64,000 bases of DNA from assembly GCA_037783545.1 (NCBI GenBank), contig JBBELK010001113.1:62001-126000 (forward strand), in the 5' to 3' direction. The position numbers and the translations under genes were made by a program. Below are positions 21,619-30,104 of this stretch, one piece after another (the first letter of the stretch is position 1; each line of letters begins with the position of its first letter). This DNA comes from Henricia sp. BOLD:AAB3569. Lineage: Eukaryota; Echinodermata; Asteroidea; Spinulosida; Echinasteridae. The notes beneath the pieces were generated by a model, which did no database searches, had not been told where the DNA came from, and was given only the letters and a program-made list of their open reading frames with translations.

Positions 21619-22159
21619 CCTGTCCTACTTTTAATCTTGAATAACCTTGTCATTATCAACGGATTTAAACCAAAATTTCACATCATGTAAACAAGGCTTT
21701 ACAAATTTAAGTAAGTGAGTTTCATCGGTTTTGTCCAAGAGGGTAAGAATTAATGACCATATACAGAAAAAAAAGTCAATTTCAGAATTCGCCACTTTCG
21801 ACTTCGCCTCCCACCTGTCAGTACATCGCTGGAGACGATGGTGGAATGTGTGCTGCAGCCGAAAGCTTAATAAAGAAAGGCAGGATCACTCCAGATGTTA
21901 TTGCAAACCATCTCGATCGCTTCGAGCACTTCATCAGGAGGTGCAAAGGGACCTTGAAAATGGCGGTTGCCAAGTCAAAAGTGGCAAATTCTGAAATTTA
22001 GGTGTTTTTTTTCGTATGGCCATTAAATCTCACCCTCTTGGGCAAAACCGATGAAGCACACTCAGTTAAATTTGTCATTTCTTGTTTACATGATGTGAAA
22101 TTTTGGTTTAAATCCGTTGGGAAAATAACAAAGTTATTCAAGATTAAAAGTAGGACAGG
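21619..22159. repeat. Fold-back element with a non-repetitive coding-like core, copy 1
   Basis: Inverted arms of nearly 190 bp begin CCTGTCCTACTTTTAATC and end with the complement. Between the arms, about 21795-21980 is open on the + strand. From 21753 it reads about 82 codons, including CQYIAGDDGGMCAAAESL and ITPDVIANHLDRFEHFI. I do not recognise the protein. Copy 2 (37732-38263) differs by an extra A that shifts this frame. The layout looks like gene capture by a MITE; the origin of the core is unknown. Confidence 0.75.
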
Positions 22160-22205
22160 TTTGTTTTTGACACGTATGTAGTACCACACACCAAACTAAT
22201 TGCTG

Positions 22206-22293
22206 TCACGTGAAGAATTTAGCAACGTCCCTTTTGTACCAGTCTATAGCACCCACCCTGTCCAGGCCCTTCAATATGGCCAGCTCACTTTTC
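22206..22293 (-). pseudogene. Truncated duplicate of the sialyltransferase last exon
   Basis: Nearly identical to 38311-38398, the stop codon and last residues of the sialyltransferase (LDRVGAIDWYKRDVAKFFT). It is cut off at 22293 by the junction with D1 copy 2. No upstream exon accompanies it. It shows that D2 carried the 3' end of this gene. Confidence 0.85.
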
Positions 22294-22323
22294 TACTGCC
22301 TTGTAGAAATTTTAGCCACATAC

Positions 22324-22413
22324 ACTATGAACAAGAACATGTACATGTTCATTGTAACCCCATTGTTAGTAACAATGGTGTGTGCCCAATTTCCATTGTT
22401 AGATGTTCATAGT
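22324..22413. repeat. 90-bp MITE inserted in D1 copy 2
   Basis: Ends ACTATGAACA and TGTTCATAGT form a perfect 10-bp inverted repeat, with further inner palindromes (CATTGTTAGTAACAATG). It is absent from the equivalent place in D1 copy 1 (after GCCACATAG, about 18150). Confidence 0.8.
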
Positions 22414-22772
22414 GATAGATGCAGTATTATTATATAAAATGAAGCTTTTGCGGATACTATACGTTTCTGATACTGTGCAGCACAAAGCCATAATCTGATG
22501 CACATCCACGCTGGGCGCACCAAAGCACACGTACATGCCATGCGTGCGTCTTGCATCTAGTGAATGGATTGCATGTGTGTGCAACTCGTGCGCGATTACA
22601 GTAACAAGAAACACTGTACAACAGTAACAAAAGCGCATGCAGTCGTAAACGTTGCACAGTTTTCAACACCAAAAGGACAACATTCTTGCGGGAATCTTAC
22701 AAAACAAAGGTATAAGCTCCATTTTATATAACAATATTAATATTGGATGTCTTTTCGGGTGATGTGAAAATA

Positions 22773-22940
22773 TACATTAAACTCCTATTATAGCGCTCTT
22801 CAATAATTTGAGCTTTATATCCAGAAAGCGCTATAACCAGTGCATACACAATGCAGGGAATAATGGCTGGGACTTAGAAAAGAGAGCTTTATATCGAGAG
22901 GAGCTTTATATCGGGGGTGTTATAACGAGAGTTTACTGTA
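22773..22940. repeat. TA-flanked mariner-type MITE, copy 2
   Basis: Same element and same host site as 18506-18682, with the left end mutated to TACATTAAACTC. It was probably duplicated together with D1 rather than inserted independently. Confidence 0.8.
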
Positions 22941-23365
22941 CTGCGTGAGTCATGAAAATACCGAACTCGCCTTTGGCTCGTTCGGTATTTTCATGACTCG
23001 CGCAATATATTCTCATATCACCCTCAAATCCATCCAATATTATATAAATACTTCAGAAAACCTTTAAAATCCATGCATGTTTTTTGTGGTAAAAAAAAAT
23101 GTCTGCAGACAATTTGTTTTTTAAAAATGGCAATTTCTCCCACAAAGGTACCATTTTACACGGGAACAAAATCATGTGGTGTTTGTTACCATATCTGTCA
23201 ACACTTTTAGTTGGGTTTCTCTAGTCAACTCACAAAGTAAAATTTTGGGTCACTGCAAAGGGTTGTACTGGGGCTTTAATTGCCTTCAATATTGATTCAA
23301 AGTGGATTCCCAGGAATTTTGTACCAGCACAAGTTGTGGCAGAGGTGCTTCTAATGATAATTATA

Positions 23366-23497
23366 TTATATTGGATGGCTTTAAGGCCAGGGTGATATGA
23401 GAATATACCGCACGAGTCTTGGCTCGATCGTTACAGTATTTTCATGACGAGTGCGGTATATTCTCATATTACCCGAAAAGACATCTAATATTATTAT
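23366..23497. repeat. Palindromic TATTGGATG element
   Basis: One of several copies (18480-18776, 22735-23049, 55787-55940, 57281-57425; a deleted form at 56350-56410). Inverted arms read GGTGATATGAGAATATACCG with the complement, flanked by ATATTGGATG and CATCCAATAT-type ends. Confidence 0.8.
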
Positions 23498-23957
23498 TGT
23501 TATATAAAATAAAGCTTTGTTTTGAAAGATTTCCGCGAGATTTTTGTCTGTTTGGTGTTGAAAACGTCAGTTTACAAATGCATGCGCTTTTGTTACTGTA
23601 CTCTGGCGCGCGTTGCACACGCACGCAATCCATTCCCTCGATCCATGACGTGCGCGTACGCGTGTGTCCGTGGTGCGCCCAACGTGCACACACATTGAAT
23701 CTGGGCTCTGTGCTGCACAGTAACAGAAACGCACGGTGTCCGCAAAAGCTTTATTTTATATAATAATAGCACATAACGCACGCAGTCTCAGTGTGCTTTA
23801 TCTAATTACCCCTGGTCATTTGGCTCAATAATGGCATTCCCGGAACCTCAACTCCCTGAGGAGTATACAGTTCCATGAAGCTTATGTGCACAGGAACTAA
23901 TCAAACACGTCACCTTTCACTACCCTCGCAGCTCAGCTGGTAGAGCGTCCTGCCCTG

Positions 23958-24118
23958 CAGCCGATTTCACGAAAGAGTGCGCAGCTTGCGCAACTTTTGC
24001 AAAATGGCGCAAGCAACATAGCTTGTGTGTAATTTTCACAAGAATGTTGCGCAGCCTACGCAATAAAATGTTGCGCAAGCGGACTTACGCAGTGCGTAAG
24101 GATTCGTGAAATCGGCTG
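23958..24118. repeat. 161-bp MITE with a CTG target duplication
   Basis: Inverted ends CAGCCGATTTCACGAA and TTCGTGAAATCGGCTG, with inner TTGCGCAAGC-type repeats. CTG occurs at 23955-23957 and 24119-24121. D1 copy 1 shows the empty site CCCTGGTGTC at about 19270. The insertion splits a tRNA-like sequence in its anticodon region. Confidence 0.93.
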
Positions 24119-24823
24119 CTGGTGTCAAAGGTCTCTGGTTCGAATCCCGTTAAACACCATAGGATTTTGCTTTCATCCAATGTTAAATAAACAAAGGGTA
24201 ATCCTGGCTGATCCCAAATTTAGTGGGCAGACTTTTGCCAATATTTCCTCATCCCAGAGTGACTTTACATATGACTAGGTAGATTTTTTTTTTTTTAAAT
24301 TCAAAATGGGGTAAGATTTAAATTTGTTTACTTGAGTGAAAAACTGCCTTGTCTTGAATCTTAAACGTCATCAAATCGAAAGTAAATAAATTTGCAAAAC
24401 ATTTTACAATATTTTAAGATATTTTATTGCCAGTAACCTCGGCATGAAGCTATACAAAATTTGCATGACATTTTAAGGAAATGAAAAAGACCAAAATAAC
24501 ACTAACAGTGCTTTCTGTAAGCATTTTATTGCTGTATGAATTTAGTATGAAGTCATAAACCCTAAAAATAGTCACTTATTCATACTTAATAATTGGGGCA
24601 AGCTGGGCAAGGTTTCTCTGTAGGGCATGCTAATGGGTCATTCCGTGTGAAATCACCTAGAGGTTGTCAGGGGTCCGACTCGGATTTGGACGAAACTTTT
24701 TCTAAAAAATACTTCAACCTATGTCATGAACATGTACAGAATTTTAGAGGCCAACTCCAACTCGTTGCTGAGATATGACCTCCAGAAAATGCCTACCCTA
24801 CCCAAATTTTCCCAATCATAGAT

Positions 24824-25286
24824 TTTTCACCGGAAATAGCAAAGACCGTCTGAATCCGAATCGAGAACTTTTGAAAACGGCCATAATGCACCGAATTCGC
24901 GCCAACTACACTGCACCAAAATGTTTGCACCAGTTGCAGGAAGCATAGTAAACTATTCGCACCGCCGTGCACATCTCAGTCTCATGTCGTTGTAATGCTT
25001 AGATATGGGCGTAAACGATTTTCGCCCCGACTCGAACCATGCTCTTAATACCGTAACCCCAACCCACCCCTATGATCGTCCCCCTCAACCATCCCATATC
25101 TCACCCCCAAATCTAAGAGGAGAGAACATGTTCATTTAAACCACTCGTGCTCTCTTTTGGCTTCCTCTGTTTGCTGGCTTCACTCCAACTGACCTTTGAA
25201 CTCGCGAGCGCCCATTTCTGACGTATGGCTGCCATCGATCATGTTTTACGTCCGTCGTTCCAACTTTGTACTTCTGGTTTCAGAAG
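24824..25286. other. Spacer between D1 and the Ngaro-like element
   Basis: No ORF or hairpin of note. It may include the 3' terminal repeat of the retrotransposon; I could not find a matching direct repeat near 33.3-33.9 kb by eye. Confidence 0.5.
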
Positions 25287-26520
25287 TTATTGTGAATGGT
25301 TACCTGGTGCCTCAAACGCCTTCTTGGTCTTCAAACCAGAGTTAAGAGCTCGGTAGAATTCCCCTGCCAGGTCGGCTTTGTTGGTCTGGCCCCGTTCGCT
25401 TGCGTCTAGAGCTTCTCTGAGCATTTTAACTGTCGTACCCTGCCTGGTGACTCTTTCAACCTCTGTATAATGCCGATATGTACGCTGAGTAGCCCAATGA
25501 CAGTGGTCCATGACTTGCTGCTCTGTGGCCCCGAGCAGACGGAGAGTTGTAGCTACCCCTGCCCTTCCACCATGGGGTCTTAACAAGGTGTCTGAAGCTT
25601 CAGATGACGAAGAAAAATAGCACTGAAGCCGTTTACTTGGAGCATTTCCTACAAACGGCTTGTTGACAATACCTCGGTGATCCGGTGTTGTGGGACGAAA
25701 CAGGTATCCGTCTGTAAGACAGAGACCACTCTTGTGCGCGAAGCTTACCATTTCGTCCACTGACCCTGCTGGATCCATCACCCCGTCACTTAACTTGGGT
25801 ATAATTATGAGAGATGAGGTGTTTTCTCGGACCGTCTTGCCGATTGTGTGATTGAATATCAAGTCGCCCCCCTCCAGTCTGGCTATTTCGCATGTTTTTG
25901 AACGTCCTAGATCCGCGGATCGCTCTCCTGCCCACCATAAACACAAAAAGAACGCCGAATCTCTGTGAAGGATAAAAAGCTGAATTAAATCCTCCCGACG
26001 ATCGGAGTGCCGAAGGGACGGCATTCGCTTTCCGATCTCTTGAACCAACCAACGAATCTTATCGGAGAATATCGGGATTGCCTGTTTCGGTGTTACGTGA
26101 GCCTCAGCTTGCTCGAGTTTAACCGCTTTTATGTATTTCTTAATGCGGTGAGTCTTGTCGCCAAGGAAGCGTCCTACCGCAGGAATTAAAATAGGCCCGG
26201 AGCTGCCCCACGTAGGAATCAACCGTGCCTGCTGCTAGATGCCGATGACAACCACAATCGAACGTGCCATGCTTTCCTAAATGTATGCACCCCAGCTGGT
26301 GGACTTGAGTGCGGCCTTTTGCGTCACGGTCCACGAGGAATTTAATTATATCTTCGGGAGTGGCTGCGCCCAGATCTGCACCGTCCGTGAAATATCCTGA
26401 AGCACAGTTTTGTTTAAGAAAAGCTGCAAGATTGCTAACTAGACCACTCTTATGTTTGTTGTAAGGTAATGAATCGATCTTGCTGTCTAGTTCCTGTATT
26501 CTCAACTCCCATCTGGCCAG
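25287..26520 (-). pseudogene. Tyrosine recombinase of the Ngaro-like element (one frameshift)
   Basis: Catalyses integration of the element's DNA circle. The N-terminal part (26520-26140) carries a Cys/His-rich insert, GCIHLGKHGTFDCGCHRH, then VDSYVGQLRAYF. The catalytic part (from about 26165 to 25287) has Arg I in WWAGERSADLG, the HxxR box in HGGRAG, HW in DHCHW and the nucleophile Tyr in YRHYTEV. The two parts are in different frames, joined near GGRTLPW / GDKTHRIKK at about 26160. A convincing 3' splice site (CTTCGTTTTCAG) sits right before 26520, so a separately spliced recombinase message is possible. Confidence 0.88.
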
Positions 26521-26573
26521 CTGAAAACGAAGGGGTAAAACGAAAAGAATGTTTAACGCTCACTTTGGCAGAA

Positions 26574-27962
26574 TTAGAAGCCAAGCTCTACATCCACACC
26601 TATGCGCGAACCCAGGAGACTTCTTAAATATCTCTGGAGTCGCCTCTGGAGCTTCAAAGCTCCCCAGAGCGAGAGATGGACTTCGTCTGCTAGGTCATGT
26701 TGGGTGATATGATCATTTGACAGGAAATTCCAACCAGCTTCCTGGCAAAGCTTCTTCAAGGCGGAGTTCGCCGCTGCGACTGAACAGTTGACTCTGCTGT
26801 TCTTTGACTGGCATATTCCCGACATAACAAATGCGATCCTTGGATTCTGAATAGCCAACTGTTTCGCTGCTGAATCGAACGCCTTCAGTAACTGCGTAAT
26901 CCCAGCTGGGTGATTTGTACTTCTGCTGAAATCGTTGATACCCCCATGAAGGACAACGACTTCGGGCCTGTGCGTCTTGCACAAGGGGCCCAGAGAGCGG
27001 CATAACGATTTCATCCTGGCACCGCCAGAAACTACCTGATTGACGTTTAAAGAAACAGACCACCCGAAACCGCTTAAACCTCTAAACATGGAGTCGGAGA
27101 CAATAAGTACTGTGTGCCGTTCTGGCGGCTGAACTTCCCGGACGAACTGGGCATCTGGTGGAAAATAACACTTGAGGCCCCAAAGCTCAAATGGTAGGCC
27201 GGTCGTATCTGCAACATAGCCTTCCCTAGATGGATATTCCAGAACTCCGATCTGCCCTGATTCAGATAAGCGCAAAGATTGCTGAACGAATGACATCAAA
27301 TATGGCCACCATGACTTCGGATGAGGGTGCTTTGGGACAACCATCGTGACAGTCACGTCACCCCATTCAAGGAACAGCTTGATCAGGGAAGGAATGAGCA
27401 CGAATGGGGGGAATACGTACAAATCCCCGTCCCGAGGGCATCCCTGGGAAAACACATTAACCCCCGATGTACCGGGAACTGGGAACCTCGAGAAGAACTT
27501 CAAAGAACGACCATCTCGACCCTGGGGGACGTTTGAAGGAAGCGCCATGAGGTCCCATGAGAAACCGGAACTCCCTCCCAAGTTCATTTCGAGCAACAGC
27601 CAAAGGGGGGTTGTAAGCCGAGCATCGGCCTTAGAGAGCTCTCGCGACGGCGCATCGGCCTGATTCAAATGCGTAGGAATCCATTGTAACTTTAAGTCGA
27701 AATTGGCTTCCAATGTGAGAGCAAAAATGAGCTTCAGAATCCTGGTTAGAACCTGTGACTTTGCTCGCTGTCGTGACCAGGCATTGTACAAACTCTGCGA
27801 ATCTACCTTCACGTCTACCCTCCTATCCCACAACATGTCTATGACTGACTGAAGTACGAAAAACAGGGCCAAAGCCTCCTTGCTACAGACGTCCGTCATG
27901 ACTCTCACGGACGGCGGCCAATAGTCGCCGAAAGATATGTCCCCATCTGTACCCGGATGCAT
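26574..27962 (-). CDS. RNase H and SGNH hydrolase portion of Ngaro-like pol
   Basis: Open for 462 codons. The first about 120 residues finish RNase H: CSKEALALFF (active Glu), VKVDSQSLYNAW (Asp) and HLNQADAPSREL (last Asp). A linker typical of these elements follows, with FFSRFPVPGTSGVNVF and LYVFPPFVLIPSL. From about residue 280 an SGNH/GDSL hydrolase appears: VLIVSDSMFRGL (block I Ser), GGARM (block II), VVLHGGINDF (block III, G.ND) and DEVHLSLWG (block V, D..H). All four blocks are intact, so the fold may still be active although the pol frame upstream is broken. Substrate is unknown; SGNH domains recur in Ngaro and some LINE elements. Confidence 0.87.
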   Translation of the reverse strand: MHPGTDGDISFGDYWPPSVRVMTDVCSKEALALFFVLQSVIDMLWDRRVDVKVDSQSLYNAWSRQRAKSQVLTRILKLIFALTLEANFDLKLQWIPTHLNQADAPSRELSKADARLTTPLWLLLEMNLGGSSGFSWDLMALPSNVPQGRDGRSLKFFSRFPVPGTSGVNVFSQGCPRDGDLYVFPPFVLIPSLIKLFLEWGDVTVTMVVPKHPHPKSWWPYLMSFVQQSLRLSESGQIGVLEYPSREGYVADTTGLPFELWGLKCYFPPDAQFVREVQPPERHTVLIVSDSMFRGLSGFGWSVSLNVNQVVSGGARMKSLCRSLGPLCKTHRPEVVVLHGGINDFSRSTNHPAGITQLLKAFDSAAKQLAIQNPRIAFVMSGICQSKNSRVNCSVAAANSALKKLCQEAGWNFLSNDHITQHDLADEVHLSLWGALKLQRRLQRYLRSLLGSRIGVDVELGF

Positions 27963-28423
27963 CTGAGCTGAGCTGAGCAGTTAAATGGCGCTGCTTTCTC
28001 CAAGGAATGGGCTCGGTGAAAGAGTCCACGAATCGCCAAAAAAGAACTTCGTCTCGAACGGCCGGAGGAATCGACTTAGGACTTGTGTCGTCTAAACCGG
28101 TCAAACATGTACAGCATTCTCTTAAGAACAGCCAAGCTTTGACATTTCCCAATGAAACGTTGGAGGGTTTTCAGAAATATCTTATCATTTGACAAGATGC
28201 CCTCTCTTACTTCGGCGAACGAGATCTTCTTTTTCTCTGGGATCCAGAAGGACAAAGAGCTTGAACATATTCCAAAACCCAAGTGGACCATGGTGGATAC
28301 CGGCTGAAGCTGACTTTTCTTGAGATTGATAAAGTATCCCAATCTTGACTGCATGTAGCACACTACGTATAAGGCTCTCGCCGCCCTGGTATAGGGATCA
28401 GCCGCAAAGGACTCGCCAGAGTC
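27883..28423 (-). pseudogene. RT thumb to RNase H start of Ngaro-like pol (two frame changes)
   Basis: From 28423 the frame reads DSGESFAADPYTRAARAL and continues the RT, including GYFINLKKSQLQP and LGFGICSS, until a stop at 28076. The homologous continuation then lies in another frame: IPPAVRDEVLFWRFVDSF and RNase H strand 1 with its active Asp in SSDASGYRWG. That frame fails again near 27930, where the 27962 frame takes over at ISFGDYWPP. These are one-base indels, either real decay or read errors. Confidence 0.82.
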
Positions 28424-28492
28424 CTGCAAAACAAACAAAGGAAATAATGTGTACACCCTGAGATCGGGCATGTTACCCAAGCTCAGTTAAAC
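28424..28492 (-). other. 69-bp intron inside the Ngaro-like RT
   Basis: Donor GAG|GTTTAACTG, acceptor TTTGTTTTGCAG|GAC, phase 0. Unspliced, the frame stops two codons into the intron (GTT TAA). Spliced, GEAGGE joins DSGESF and the RT continues. The length is divisible by 3, but the stop makes it a genuine interruption. Confidence 0.8.
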
Positions 28493-29422
28493 CTCTCCTC
28501 CGGCTTCCCCAACAAAACGGTCATCGATCCAAACATCTGTATGAATCCCTCGGTTCTTTAACCACGTCGATAGACAGGACCCAATGGTTGAATATACATA
28601 AGCGCTATTCTTGAATCCGAAGGGAAGAGTTGTATCCACGAAATAAAATTCTGCCCATTCGAACCCGCAAAAGGTCTTTGACCTTCCTGATAGCAGGACT
28701 TGCTTATAGCCCTGCGCGTCATCGGTACTGGAAAATTTGCCATCCTTGTTTATCGATTTGGCGATCTCCCCAAGCGGGACCAGACGAAAAGGCGTGTCCC
28801 TGCACCAGAGATTGGGACCTTTCATGGAAAGGACCAATCTGGGTTTGTTTGGCTCAATAGAGAGAGCATTGACGCATCTGGGAGGTTCAACCTCGTCTTT
28901 CTTGCCGAGCAACTCCACCGAACCTTCTATAATACGCTTCGTGATTGTCTCATTGATGAACGGAACGAAGCGTTTGCAAATGGGTGCGTTCGGGAAATAC
29001 ATGGGTGGTGGGATACTGGAGTTAAATTGCCTGCCTCTGTAAACACCCCGAAACGGCTGAAAAAACTCAAAAAGGTCTATGCCTTCCCGGAGCCATCGCC
29101 TTACTTGCGGGCCAGTGACTGCACACTCTGCTAATATCTCTTCCCATAGATCCGGCCGATCATGCAGACCTCCCGCCACAAAGTAATTGGGATCGCGGAA
29201 GCGAAGTGCTGCAAAGTTTGGCATACGCGTGCGCTCCGCTAACACATCTATTGGACTCGGAGCGGATTCATCTGGAACGGTTACCACTTCCCCTGCTATG
29301 TTAACCCAAGCGTAAACGCCTCTTTCTCGTCTGTTTGTCTGGGCATCAACGGGATCAAAATTATGCGCAGATGAACATTCCCACCCATGGCTTTTGAGGA
29401 CCTTGATATATCTCTTGTATTC
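28493..29422 (-). CDS. Reverse transcriptase of the Ngaro-like element
   Basis: Exon of 310 codons opening with EYKRYIKVLKSHGWE right after the acceptor TTTTGATTTAG. RT core: VLSMKGPNLWCRD (template grip region), motif A SSTDDAQGYKQVLL, motif B LPFGFKNSAYVYS, motif C WIDDRF with the paired Asp. The N-terminal NFAALRFRDPNYF segment is of the kind seen before RT in these elements. The exon ends at GEAGGE, where the 69-bp intron begins. Copies RNA into DNA; no stops or shifts within the exon. Confidence 0.9.
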
Positions 29423-29595
29423 CTAAATCAAAACATAATAGACAATTTGACACAGATTATGCTTCTCCTGACCTCACAATTTAATTTAATTTAAAAATTT
29501 TTTTTATTATTATTATTATTATTTTTTAATGAAGGACCATCGGTATGGTATGGGCATAGGCCGGCTACTCTCTCCTGCTATAGATTACTCTAAAC
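29423..29595 (-). other. Probable 173-bp intron joining gag to RT
   Basis: The acceptor TTTTGATTTAG is clear. The likely donor is ATA|GTTTAGAG, where GTT TAG is the gag terminal Val codon plus stop. Splicing would remove the stop in phase 0 and fuse CTEI to EYKRYIK. The donor is weak by consensus but has the same GTTTA form as the 28492 intron. Confidence 0.6.
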
Positions 29596-30093
29596 TATCT
29601 CCGTGCAATCACGCGCAAAGTGTCCTCTTTTGCGGCATTTGAAACAGATATCTCTGGCCCTTGGTCCTTGCTGGAAAAACGGCCGGCTAGGCTGCCGGAA
29701 GTTCCCACCATAGCTGGGTCGTGGATTGATTGACCTATCGAAAAACCCTCGGCTGGAGGATGACCTAGCTTTTAACTCTGCTGGAGGAGCGCTGAGGCCA
29801 AGATGCTTTCTAGAAAAGCGCAGTCGCTTGTCCGAATCCTCGCCAGTTATTGACTTATATATGTACATTGCTATGCCTGGTGTTTTGGCCTGAGCATGCT
29901 TGGTGCAATCTGACAACAGATTGCTATATAACTGCTGCTCCTTAGTGTCTTCCAGCGACAAAGGCTTGAACTCATCGATGTAGCTCCTGAGCAAAGACAT
30001 AACATACGCCACATTCCGATCATAGCCTGTCTCTAGGCATGCCTTGAGCAGCTCGAGCCGTTTGGGCTTGTGCATTTCGAGTGCCGACTTGGC
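29596..30093 (-). CDS. Gag-like protein with CCHC zinc knuckle (Ngaro-like)
   Basis: Exon of 166 codons after the acceptor CATGTCCATACAG. Begins AKSALEMHKPKRLELLKACL, a helical capsid-like region, followed by a basic Arg/Ser/Pro-rich segment (SSSSRGFFDRSINPRPS). It ends with the retroviral-type zinc knuckle CFKCRKRGHFARDC (C-X2-C-X4-H-X4-C). Nucleic-acid binding and particle formation are inferred from that knuckle. Read through into 29595, it stops at GTT TAG. Confidence 0.85.
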
Positions 30094-30104
30094 CTGTATG
30101 GACA

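Larger units (their letters stand above)
20520..22293. repeat. Segmental duplication D2, copy A
   Basis: Matches 34675-36037 and then 37722-38395. Copy B has about 1.7 kb of extra sequence between those two parts, and about 180 bp extra at 35516-35696. Copy A ends abruptly inside sequence corresponding to the sialyltransferase last exon. D1 copy 2 starts within 2 bp. Confidence 0.88.
22295..24823. repeat. Segmental duplication D1, copy 2
   Basis: Counterpart of 18125-20036, longer because of insertions at 22324-22413, about 23352-23765 and 23958-24118. The 23352-23765 insert is itself made of the palindromic element (23366-23497) followed by the GC-rich GCGCGTTGCACACGCACGCA repeat. Confidence 0.87.
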
